This document shows positions 18,788-26,434 of a DNA stretch of 64,000 bases, one piece after another. The notes under the pieces were generated by a model. It saw nothing but the letters and a program-made list of their open reading frames with translations. It was not told the DNA's origin and did not search any database. A program made the position numbers and the translations under genes. The DNA is from Sphingobacterium faecale (GTDB lineage: Bacteria > Bacteroidota > Bacteroidia > Sphingobacteriales > Sphingobacteriaceae), in contig NZ_JAERTY010000001.1 of the NCBI RefSeq assembly GCF_016746095.1, positions 124,001 through 188,000 of the forward strand, read 5' to 3'. Position 1 is the first letter of the stretch; every line of letters starts with the position of its first letter.

Positions 18788-19300
18788 CCAATCTAGGATT
18801 GGTGATAAAATAGTTAACTACCTCTGCGTAAGCGGAGCGTGAGTTGAACGAGCCTCTAACTTCAAAGACTAGCAAACTTTACCAACATGAGGCAACAGGT
18901 TTAACCCACGTCTAAAGATATTGTGTATATTTACGCAGTCTTTAGGCAGGGCCTGTTGAATACTGTGTTGGGGGTGCTAGTCCCTGAAGTTAGGTAGGAG
19001 ACAGATAACCCTGCCTTTTGCATTTTCGCTCGTTCTTCATATAACCAAATAAATGATGAGAACGAACTTAAAAACAACAAAAGACCAGCCACCGGTGTCC
19101 CATCGGTCATCCTGGTATGCACAACGCTTACATATAAAGAACATACCCTGCTCGCCGGAGTAGGGCTTTAACAGATATTACGGATCAAAGAAGGGGGAAA
19201 GCCGTGTGGTATTTTCTACTGCTTGTAGAATACTCCTTCCCGATGCTCGGGACGCGGCGCAATGACGTTTAAAAAATACGTCAAAGCCCTTTTCCGTAAT
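18788..19300 (+). ncRNA. Candidate large structured non-coding RNA
   Basis: About 510 nt with no protein gene but a dense series of complementary segments. In order: CCAATC/GATTGG (18788-18802); CTCTGC-GTAA-GCGGAG (18822-18837, GNRA-type loop); CAACAGG/CCTGTTG (18893-18899 with 18952-18958) enclosing CTAAAGA/TCTTTAG (18912-18918 with 18939-18945), or alternatively GGCAGGG/CCCTGCC (18945-18951 with 19009-19015) before TTTT; TCGTTCTTCAT with ATGA..AGAACGA (19030-19065); ACCAG/CTGGT around ACCG/CGGT (19084-19116); CCCTGCTC-GCCG-GAGTAGGG (19146-19165). Last comes a multi-branched domain closed by ATTACGGA/TCCGTAAT (19177-19184 with 19293-19300). I do not recognise an RNA family. A weak terminator-like stem (19350-19379, then TTTTT) may mark the end near 19390. 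Confidence 0.5.
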
Positions 19301-19582
19301 CCGACCTCCATCATATGAAAACAAGTCCACATAGATCAAGAGAATCGGTTTATCTTATTGTTTCGTAGCTTAAAGATAAGACAGTTTTTATTGCCTATCA
19401 ACTAAAATGATGCATGCCGGTATTGTTGGTCAATATCTGCGGAGGTCGGTATTTTATCTATTTCTGGAATGGATGGTAAAAAACCGATTATAAACCATAT
19501 GAAATACCGCATATCCATTCAGAAATCGTACTAGATTTTTGAATCCGCAATGGTTCGAGCTGTTGCATAATATAACCGAAAA

Positions 19583-20800
19583 ATGAAGAATTTTTTAAGG
19601 AGTGGGAGAGGTATGCTCCTTCAAGCCAGGAGGGGCTCATACTTTTTGCCCGTCAAAAAGTATGCAAAAACCTCGTCGCTTAAACCTTTTGACACGATGG
19701 TAGTGCGTCACACTGCAGTTGTCAAAAGCTTTGTAGGCGACATTTTTAGAAGGTGTACAGCGTTACATCGAAGATTTGATTGGCTGCTATCAGCTATAGG
19801 CCATAAGCCATTAGCCTGTATAATATTATTCTGTGTGTTGTTTAGTGCCTTTACGGTATTTCCTGCCTTCGGGCAGGAGGCCGTAGGGCTTAGCACGGTT
19901 AAGCCGCTTAAAGTGGGCGATGCTATTCCGGCAGAGCTTTGGAACTTACCATTAAAGATCGTGAATCATCCTGAAGGGAAGGAGTTTATTAGACTGAGCG
20001 ACTATCGCGACAAGAAGTTGATCATATTGGATTTCTGGGGTACTTGGTGTGGTAGCTGTATTGCTGCAATGCCCGCTGTAAAAGCGCTACAGGATGAGTT
20101 TAAAGATGATATGATGGTAATACCAATCTCGTTTGAAAAGGCAGATAAAATAAAATCATTTACCGCTAAAAACGAAATTGCTAAAAATGTCAAACTATGG
20201 TCTGTAGTAGAAGATAGTGTGCTTACGAAGTGGATTACAAAATACACCTATCCTCATTTTACGTGGATAACCAAGGGTAAAGTTCTTTCGCATACTTCAG
20301 AGTCGGCATTGGAAGGACGCTATGTAAAGGAGTACCTTACGGGGGGCAATATTCGCTGGATAGAGAAAGTCAATCTCGATAAGAATGGCATATTTACGAA
20401 CAGTATGGGCGACCTCAGCACTGCAAATAGTAGTTTCTATTACGAAGGTTATCTGGACGGTGCCGGCGGTGGCCTTGGTGCATTGCCATTTCATAGGGAA
20501 CGTACCAATTATTACTTTATAAACTTTTCGCAGAGAGCGATATATGAATGGTTTTTAAAACGTATTGCCCAGACAAAAGGAGAAGTTCTTGTTGAGATCG
20601 AATACTCTTCTGAATTCATGAAGAGTACCGATTGGAAGAGATATAATGAGGGATATGTTACGCTACAGATTCTGGCGGACAAGGCAAGATCCTTGCGGGA
20701 TGTGTTTACCCAATACAAATCTATGTCGTCCTGGTGGCTCGAGCAGGACGTCAACGGTCGCTATGGTAAACAAGTCGATGGGAAGGAGGCCAGAATATGA
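19583..20800 (+). CDS. TlpA-like thioredoxin with a repeat element in its N-terminus
   Basis: A 405-residue frame. The functional part begins with a hydrophobic segment (about 78-97, PLACIILFCVLFSAF then FGQEA) that looks like the original signal peptide. A thioredoxin domain follows at about 110-250 with the redox site WCGSC (155-159), and then an uncharacterised C-terminal half. The first 78 residues are unusual: residues about 11-53 are encoded by a palindromic repeat found again in the cell-wall hydrolase gene at 26435-27568. The repeat seems to have been inserted at the 5-prime end, and the true start is uncertain (19583, 19697 or a non-ATG codon closer to the signal peptide). The susC gene overlaps its end by 4 bp (ATGA), so it is first in a TlpA-SusC-SusD operon. 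Confidence 0.8.
   Translation: MKNFLRSGRGMLLQARRGSYFLPVKKYAKTSSLKPFDTMVVRHTAVVKSFVGDIFRRCTALHRRFDWLLSAIGHKPLACIILFCVLFSAFTVFPAFGQEAVGLSTVKPLKVGDAIPAELWNLPLKIVNHPEGKEFIRLSDYRDKKLIILDFWGTWCGSCIAAMPAVKALQDEFKDDMMVIPISFEKADKIKSFTAKNEIAKNVKLWSVVEDSVLTKWITKYTYPHFTWITKGKVLSHTSESALEGRYVKEYLTGGNIRWIEKVNLDKNGIFTNSMGDLSTANSSFYYEGYLDGAGGGLGALPFHRERTNYYFINFSQRAIYEWFLKRIAQTKGEVLVEIEYSSEFMKSTDWKRYNEGYVTLQILADKARSLRDVFTQYKSMSSWWLEQDVNGRYGKQVDGKEARI
19614..19740 (+). repeat. Palindromic repeat element, copy 1, inside the TlpA-like frame
   Basis: About 127 bp. It contains a perfect 11-bp inverted repeat CATACTTTTTG/CAAAAAGTATG with a 5-nt loop (19638-19664) and a 9-bp one CTTTTGACA/TGTCAAAAG (19686-19694 with 19720-19728). 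It is clearly homologous, base by base, to 27198-27357 on the other strand. Copy 2 carries 24 bp more between the two palindromes. Both copies are read in the same frame (shared peptides GSYF, KKYAK, SSLKP, FDT, and VVKSFVGD or IVKNFLGD). Confidence 0.85.
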
Positions 20801-23800
20801 GCAGGACATTACTGATCGTTGCTTGTTTACTGTTGGGTATAGCGGTACAGGCACAGCATAAGATTAAGATCAAAGTGGTTGATGCCCATGGAAAAGCTAT
20901 CGATGGAGCAGGAATAAGCAATTCGAATGGGAAATCAATTGGAGGGACAGATGCTCTGGGACTCTTTACAACGATTGTCCGAGAGATGCCTTATGCTGTT
21001 ACAGTATCTAATATCGGCTATCAGCCCATAAAGGTGACCATTGCTCAATCGGACTCCCTGTATAGGATCGTATTATCTAATCTGGCCAAAGAGATAGAGG
21101 TAGTTGAAGTGTCAACAGGGTATCAACGTATTCCCAAAGAACGGGCTACGGGTGCATTCGATGCGGTGGATATGAAGACCTATGATCAGGTGCCTGGATC
21201 AAATGTGCTGGCTCGTCTTGAAGGACTTGTCAGCGGGTTGAAGATGGATCGCAATACCTTGGCAGGAGAGGAACTGACGATTAGAGGCCTCAGTACGATT
21301 ATAGGACCTAGCGGCGTGTTGATTGTGGTTGACAACTTTCCGTTTGAAGGTGATATCAACCAGATCAGTCCCAATGAAATAGCTTCTATCAGTATTCTCA
21401 AAGATGCTGCCGCAGCATCTATCTGGGGGACACGTGCAGGAAATGGGGTAATTGTGATCACGACAAAAAAAGGGAGGCTTAATGAGCGATTAAAAGTTGG
21501 CTTCAAGAGTACGCTAGCGCTAGGAGGGAATATTAAAATGAATGACCGTAATATGCTTTCTCCTCAGCAATATGTGGATTTTGAACGGGATAAATTTCGA
21601 TTGGGCTACAAACTTTCTGATACTTCCAGTAAGAGCAGACCCTATATTTCGCCAGTTTATGAATTATTGATCGATCATAAGAATGGACGTATTTCAGAGA
21701 CGGAGCTGGAGTACGCTCTTACAGCTCTTGGCGAAAACAATATTTTTAGAAGCTACGAGAATCTGGTTTACAGTAATGCTTTTAATCGGCAATATGCTTT
21801 TGATATTTCTTCGGGTACAGAAAAATCGGGTTGGCGAGCTAATATATCCCGCGATCGAAATCTGTCGATGCTAAAAGAGGGGTACGAGAGGACTACCGTC
21901 GGGTTCAATGGAGAGTTTAAGCTGTTGAAGGAATTGGATTGGGATCTGGGACTCCGCTCCAGCCAGTCCAAAAGTACTTCTGGACGTGATGGATATGACG
22001 GGCTTTTGCCTCTCTACAGTAATTTGGTGGATGGGGATGGAAATCCTGCCGCACTGCGGGGCAATTATCGTAAAAAATATATAGACACACTGGGAGGCGG
22101 ACTGCTGATGGATTGGAATTATTATCCGCTTACAGATGATCAAAGCAAAAAAAAGACTGTAGCCACAGGACATGTCCTGATCCATACCGGTGTGACGTAT
22201 AGACTGTTTGATTTATTGAAATTATCCGGCAGGTATCAATATGAGCGACAGCAGGTAACTGATGATATGTTGTATGGTCTGGACAATTACTTTACGCGCA
22301 ATTATATCAATCAATATTCGGTAATAGATGCTAAGAGCAATACTGTAAAATATAATATTCCGAAGGGAGGAATCAAAGATTTGTCACACAGCTTACTGGA
22401 GGTGCATAATGTCCGTTTTCAGGCTGATGTCAACAAACGCTGGGGAGCGCATCAGTTGGATGCCTTATTGGGGAGCGAAATACGACAGCGAAATTCGGCT
22501 TCCAGTAGAGTAAGACGATATGGTTACGATGAGGAGTACAACACTTTTCTGACCCATGATCCGATTACGCGCTTTCCCAACATTATTACCAAGACTCAGG
22601 CCATTATCCCCGGCAATGATGGTTTTGGAGATAGTGATAACCGATACATGTCCTACTTTGCTAATGCGGGCTATAGCTTCAAAGATCGTTATATGCTGAG
22701 CGTTAGCGGTCGTCGGGATGCATCTAATCTTTTTGGCCTACATACCAATGATAAATGGAATATATTATGGTCCTCTGGTTTGAGTTGGATCATCAGCAAT
22801 GAACCTTGGATAGATATTCCTTTTGTAAATCACCTCAAGCTAAGAGCGACATACGGCTATAGTGGCAATGTCGATCAGTCTCAGTCAGCGGTGACGGTTA
22901 TGTTCTATGGTTTGCAGAATCAATATATCGGTAAGCCTATCGGCAATATCTCGCAGTATGCGAATCCCGAGCTCCGGTGGGAAAAGGTAGGGATGAGTAA
23001 TGTAGCATTGGATTTTCGGCTTTTACAGAATAGGTTGCGTGGAAGTATAGATTATTATGTCAAGAAATCTACAGATTTATTTGGTCCAGTAGATGTGGAT
23101 TATACTACAGGGGTAAGTGGGTCGGTAATAAAAAATACTGCTGCATTAAAAGGGAAAGGTCTGGATGTAAATCTTGAGAGTATAAATATAAGTAGGGAAA
23201 CTTTCGTTTGGTCCAGCTCATTGTTATTGTCACACTATAAGGACAACGTGATATCGTACAACTTTCCTGCAGCACTGACCGCCGGTACGGCTGTAACTTC
23301 TACAGCGCTTTCTTCTAGTAAGCGCGAAGGATTTCCGCTTTATAGCATGTTTTCTTTTCAATGGAATGGTTTGGATCCTTCCAATGGCGACCCTATAGGT
23401 CAGCTCAATGGGGAGCAATCGAAGGACTATAATGCTATTTATCGGAACAAAGATCTGGAAGAGTTGGTGTATTCTGGATCGGCTATCCCTACGGTGTTTG
23501 GAAGCCTAGGGAATCAGTTTGCATATAAGGATTGGTACGTTTCTTTTCGTTTGCAGTATGATTTGGGTTATTACTTCCGTCGTACTACGGTTTTCTATTC
23601 TGGTATGATGGGGACACCACGCAGTGCACATGCCGACTATTTGAAGCGTTGGCAGACTCCAGGGGATGAGATGTATACGGATATTCCATCTTTCGTGTAT
23701 CCGCTTGATGACAATAGAAATACCGTTTATATGAATTCTGAAGCAACAGTAGAACGTGGAGATCATATCCGTTTGCAGCAGGTTGCTCTGGGTAGAACCT

Positions 23801-23955
23801 TTACCAAGCGTGAAATGCGATTTTCTGTTCAATTAACAGGGGAACAATTGGGGATACTCTGGCGCGCTAATAACGCGAAGCTTGATCCAGTACACTATCG
23901 GTCAAGTATTCTGCCTGGCAGTACATGGTCGCTACAACTAAATGTTAACTTCTAA
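20797..23955 (+). CDS. SusC/RagA family TonB-dependent transporter without STN domain
   Basis: A 1052-residue outer-membrane transporter. The signal peptide MSRTLLIVACLLLGIAVQAQ is followed directly by the carboxypeptidase-regulatory-like domain (about 22-100) and then the plug, with STGYQRIPKERATGAF and ISILKDAAAASIWGTRAGNG, and the barrel. It has no STN domain, and no sigma/FecR pair adjoins it, so it is not run by trans-envelope signalling like the two modules before it. Its start codon overlaps the stop of the TlpA-like gene (ATGA), showing translational coupling. SusD follows after 12 bp. Confidence 0.95.
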   Translation: MSRTLLIVACLLLGIAVQAQHKIKIKVVDAHGKAIDGAGISNSNGKSIGGTDALGLFTTIVREMPYAVTVSNIGYQPIKVTIAQSDSLYRIVLSNLAKEIEVVEVSTGYQRIPKERATGAFDAVDMKTYDQVPGSNVLARLEGLVSGLKMDRNTLAGEELTIRGLSTIIGPSGVLIVVDNFPFEGDINQISPNEIASISILKDAAAASIWGTRAGNGVIVITTKKGRLNERLKVGFKSTLALGGNIKMNDRNMLSPQQYVDFERDKFRLGYKLSDTSSKSRPYISPVYELLIDHKNGRISETELEYALTALGENNIFRSYENLVYSNAFNRQYAFDISSGTEKSGWRANISRDRNLSMLKEGYERTTVGFNGEFKLLKELDWDLGLRSSQSKSTSGRDGYDGLLPLYSNLVDGDGNPAALRGNYRKKYIDTLGGGLLMDWNYYPLTDDQSKKKTVATGHVLIHTGVTYRLFDLLKLSGRYQYERQQVTDDMLYGLDNYFTRNYINQYSVIDAKSNTVKYNIPKGGIKDLSHSLLEVHNVRFQADVNKRWGAHQLDALLGSEIRQRNSASSRVRRYGYDEEYNTFLTHDPITRFPNIITKTQAIIPGNDGFGDSDNRYMSYFANAGYSFKDRYMLSVSGRRDASNLFGLHTNDKWNILWSSGLSWIISNEPWIDIPFVNHLKLRATYGYSGNVDQSQSAVTVMFYGLQNQYIGKPIGNISQYANPELRWEKVGMSNVALDFRLLQNRLRGSIDYYVKKSTDLFGPVDVDYTTGVSGSVIKNTAALKGKGLDVNLESINISRETFVWSSSLLLSHYKDNVISYNFPAALTAGTAVTSTALSSSKREGFPLYSMFSFQWNGLDPSNGDPIGQLNGEQSKDYNAIYRNKDLEELVYSGSAIPTVFGSLGNQFAYKDWYVSFRLQYDLGYYFRRTTVFYSGMMGTPRSAHADYLKRWQTPGDEMYTDIPSFVYPLDDNRNTVYMNSEATVERGDHIRLQQVALGRTFTKREMRFSVQLTGEQLGILWRANNAKLDPVHYRSSILPGSTWSLQLNVNF

Positions 23956-23967
23956 ACTTTGATAGAG

Positions 23968-25311
23968 ATGAATAAGATTATATTTTGTGGTCTTTTAATG
24001 CTAAGTTCTATTTTTATAGGGTGTAATAGTTTTTTGGATGCCAAGCCCCGAAAAGGACTCGTAATTCCCGAAAAACTGGAGCAACTGCTTTCTTTAATGC
24101 GTAAAGAAAACGAGTCTTTACAGGATCCTACTTTTGGTGAGCTGAGTACCGATGATTTTTATTGGGATACTGCTGATCTGAATTCAAAACCAGAGCCTGT
24201 AAGAAATGCTTATCTATGGAAACCTGCAAATATGTTTGGTGCGGATTTTCTGATCGAATGGTTATTTCATTACCGATTTATTTATTATGCGAATACAGTA
24301 CTGGAGCAGTTACCAAATATCACTCCATCTACTTCAGAACTTCGCGAATGGAATAAAGCAAAAGGAGAGGCACTGTTCTATAGAGGTAAGTTTCTGTATG
24401 ACATGGCGATTATCTGGTCTTCGGCCTACAATGTGCCCAATAACGATAAGGTATTGGGAATGCCCATTCGTTTGAACACCAATTTTAACGAACCATCCTA
24501 TAGGTCTTCTGTCAAAGATACGTATGCACAGATTATAAAAGATATAGAGGAAAGTATAGTTTACCTTCCTGAACTTCCCGAGCATGTTACAAGGCCATCG
24601 AAATTGGCTGCTAAAGCAATGGCTGCACGGATTTACCTCTCTATGGGGGAATATGAAAAAGCACTGATTTATGCTGAGGAGGTTTTAAAAGTAAAATCGG
24701 AATTGATCGACTTTAATCAATTGTCTACTACTGCAGACTATCCTATTGCTATATTTAACAAAGAAGTTATCTACCATTCGTATATGCAGTTATATATGGC
24801 CAATTTTTATTTGAATCCAGGACTTTTGGCCAGTTATTCGGGCGACGATCTGAGACGGGATATCTATTTTGGCTATCAAAACAATGGTAAGATCGAATTG
24901 AAAGGAAGCTACTATGGAGACGCGGCTCCGTTTACGGGGTTGGCCGTAGATGAAATGTATCTGATTGCAGCCGAGTGTCAGGCTCGGAATACAGGGCAAG
25001 ATAGAGCAAAAGAATATATGCGGAGTCTGCTCGAAAAACGATACAAAAAGAATACTGTCCCGATACTTCAAGATTTATCCAAAACGGAGTTACTGGACTT
25101 TATTTTGCAAGAACGAAGAAAGGAACTGGTATTTCGTGGATTGAGATGGGGAGATGTCAAAAGATTAAATAACGAGGGAAGAGCAGTAACCTTAGAAAGG
25201 TTTTCTCAGGGAGGAAATGTAGACTATTTACAAGCCAATGATCCCAGATTTAATCTCCCGTTTCCAGAAGGGGTGATCGATCTGAGTGGTATGGAGCAGA
25301 ACCCGCGATAG
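23968..25311 (+). CDS. SusD/RagB family nutrient-binding outer-membrane lipoprotein
   Basis: The partner of the SusC encoded just upstream; about 447 residues from ATG 23968 (MNKIIFCGLLMLSSIFIGCN, lipobox FIGC). A TTG three codons upstream would only extend the N-terminus. The mature start SFLDAKPRKGLVIPEKLEQL and the C-terminal block FILQERRKELVFRGLRWGDV are typical. This operon orders its genes TlpA-SusC-SusD, whereas the other two modules place TlpA last. A strong bidirectional terminator follows. Confidence 0.93.
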   Translation: MNKIIFCGLLMLSSIFIGCNSFLDAKPRKGLVIPEKLEQLLSLMRKENESLQDPTFGELSTDDFYWDTADLNSKPEPVRNAYLWKPANMFGADFLIEWLFHYRFIYYANTVLEQLPNITPSTSELREWNKAKGEALFYRGKFLYDMAIIWSSAYNVPNNDKVLGMPIRLNTNFNEPSYRSSVKDTYAQIIKDIEESIVYLPELPEHVTRPSKLAAKAMAARIYLSMGEYEKALIYAEEVLKVKSELIDFNQLSTTADYPIAIFNKEVIYHSYMQLYMANFYLNPGLLASYSGDDLRRDIYFGYQNNGKIELKGSYYGDAAPFTGLAVDEMYLIAAECQARNTGQDRAKEYMRSLLEKRYKKNTVPILQDLSKTELLDFILQERRKELVFRGLRWGDVKRLNNEGRAVTLERFSQGGNVDYLQANDPRFNLPFPEGVIDLSGMEQNPR

Positions 25312-25320
25312 ACCAAAAGA

Positions 25321-25356
25321 AAGGACGCAATCAGATTGATGATTGCGTCCTTATAA
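25321..25356. terminator. Bidirectional intrinsic terminator
   Basis: A perfect 13-bp stem AAGGACGCAATCA (25321-25333) / TGATTGCGTCCTT (25340-25352) with a 6-nt loop lies between the convergent susD (plus) and the small secreted-protein gene (minus). T residues are part of the stem ends in both directions, so it should serve both transcripts. Confidence 0.88.
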
Positions 25357-25371
25357 AACGTGACGAAAAGT

Positions 25372-25716
25372 TTATTTTTTAAACGAAAAGCTTAAAGAAT
25401 TAGCTTGAATCATAGCCTGCGTTGTATTGGCATCTAAAAAGTCTCTTAGCGTAGGATAACGGTTCTCATCATAGGTTACTTCGCATAGATAAGACCCAAT
25501 GCCACAATTACCATGGGGTGTATCAGACCAATTGTCTTCATCTTGGAGTAGTGTTGGGTTATCGCTACTCTCCGTGAAATAAACTGTAACAGGAATCGGA
25601 TCCAAGGTGGATTTTAATTCGACTTCTTTCTCAAAAGCTCGAACTCCTAAAAATAAGCATAATGCTAATGTTAATACGGCTGTGGCACGTAGCCACAATT
25701 TGTTTGTTTTTGTCAT
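25372..25716 (-). CDS. Small exported protein, DUF6520-like
   Basis: A 114-residue protein with a signal peptide (about 8-27, LWLRATAVLTLALCLFLGVRA) and a short mature part. The mature part has two cysteines in CGIGSYLCEVTY, which could form a disulfide. Its size, signal peptide and cysteine-containing C-terminal region resemble the DUF6520 family of small Bacteroidota proteins of unknown function; the assignment is by impression only. The gene stands alone between a terminator and a region of three 21-bp repeats upstream of a promoter, so it may be strongly and conditionally expressed. Confidence 0.75.
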   Translation of the reverse strand: MTKTNKLWLRATAVLTLALCLFLGVRAFEKEVELKSTLDPIPVTVYFTESSDNPTLLQDEDNWSDTPHGNCGIGSYLCEVTYDENRYPTLRDFLDANTTQAMIQANSLSFSFKK

Positions 25717-25831
25717 CTGAATGAACTTAGTGTTTATAATTTTTTATGTTGCCTACATCTGGCTGTAGGTGCGCCCGTTTCCGATTCTCTCCCGATTGTC
25801 GGCCCCGAGGTATAGCTTTGTATGTATATAC

Positions 25832-25839
25832 CAAAGGTA
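25832..25839 (-). promoter_or_regulatory. Promoter minus-7 box for the small exported protein gene
   Basis: TACCTTTG on the minus strand (25839-25832) matches TAnnTTTG exactly. No TTTG is found at the usual 19-20 bp distance (one lies 15 bp upstream), so the promoter may need an activator bound at the 21-bp repeats just upstream. The leader would be about 110 nt. Confidence 0.45.
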
Positions 25840-25860
25840 GGAAGGACAAACAGGCAAAAT

Positions 25861-25920
25861 CTGGTTAGAATTGGGAATCGTCTGGTTTTATTTGGGATGA
25901 TGCTGGTTTTATCTGGAAGT
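25861..25920. repeat. Three 21-bp-spaced direct repeats, candidate regulator site
   Basis: CTGGTT occurs at 25861, 25882 and 25903, exactly 21 bp apart, and a second block TTGGGA recurs at 25871 and 25892 with the same period. Copies 2 and 3 share CTGGTTTTAT. The array sits directly upstream of the minus-strand promoter at 25832-25839, the position of an activator. Direct repeats about 21 bp apart with a GTT core are the layout of LytTR-family sites, and a LytTR protein is encoded at 29494-29946. Confidence 0.55.
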
Positions 25921-26367
25921 TTAAAGTGGTGTACGTTTCCATAATCTGTATAGGATGTATAGTAACGTTATACATGTGCATGTAAATAGCCAAAAGTAAA
26001 TCCCTGTCTTTTGTTTTGTGATGATATCCTCTTTTTTTTGTTGTATTGTTTTGATACTCGAGCTGTCGCTTTGTCGTGTTTGCACTTGTATTATCATTTG
26101 TTCTTTTCTTAAGGATTCGCTCAAATGTAGTTCGCCTCTTTGTGCAATCAATCCCGAATCTGGATGATAATACAACCAGCCGTCAGTCCATAAAGACCAG
26201 TGCCGCTGGCTGCTATCCGATATTAGGTGATGACTGCTGATATTCTGATACTCGCTTTGCGTAGTTTGGGTGGTTTCAGCATATAAGGCCTTATTTCGTT
26301 GCCTCTGTAAGTTGCAGCTGAGCAAAGTTAGGGAAGTAAAGATAATGAGTGTTTGAAAATAGGACAT
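25921..26367 (-). CDS. Lipoprotein with C-terminal membrane segment, unknown
   Basis: A 148-residue protein. The N-terminal signal ends in a lipobox-like LLSC (about residue 18). The middle is a polar stretch rich in serine and glutamine (about 60-115). A C-terminal transmembrane helix (about 122-143, IYFWLFTCTCITLLYILYRL) is followed by basic residues. Two membrane anchors and a coiled, polar middle recall unimolecular phage spanins, and it follows a cell-wall hydrolase gene. That comparison is based on layout, not sequence. I do not recognise the family. Confidence 0.7.
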   Translation of the reverse strand: MSYFQTLIIFTSLTLLSCNLQRQRNKALYAETTQTTQSEYQNISSHHLISDSSQRHWSLWTDGWLYYHPDSGLIAQRGELHLSESLRKEQMIIQVQTRQSDSSSIKTIQQKKEDIITKQKTGIYFWLFTCTCITLLYILYRLWKRTPL

Positions 26368-26434
26368 GGTTATAGCGTTAAGGAGTTAGAGAGTTAAAAT
26401 GTAAAATCGTGAATTCGCAGATTCGTTCTAGCCG

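Larger units (their letters stand above)
18723..19582. other. 860-bp region without protein genes
   Basis: It contains the operator, promoter and structured RNA candidate (18743-19300). From 19300 to 19582 there are two more inverted repeats: TTATCTT/AAGATAA (19350-19356 with 19373-19379), and GAATGGAT/ATCCATTC (19467-19474 with 19513-19520) enclosing GGTA/TACC. No ORF with coding character is visible; the short minus-strand frame at 18931-19122 runs across the RNA helices and has no support. Confidence 0.6.

Noticed and set aside
18945..19019. GGCAGGG/CCCTGCC pair followed by TTTT as a tRNA or terminator
   Set aside because: It is not a cloverleaf and has no anticodon arm or T-loop; the loop is long for a terminator, so I treated it as one alternative helix of the larger RNA candidate.
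18931..19122. Minus-strand frame of 63 codons within the RNA candidate
   Set aside because: It is antisense to several helices, has no promoter or family resemblance and is the length expected by chance.
25861..25920. 21-bp repeats as a minisatellite or CRISPR
   Set aside because: Three imperfect copies in a promoter-proximal position without spacers or cas genes.
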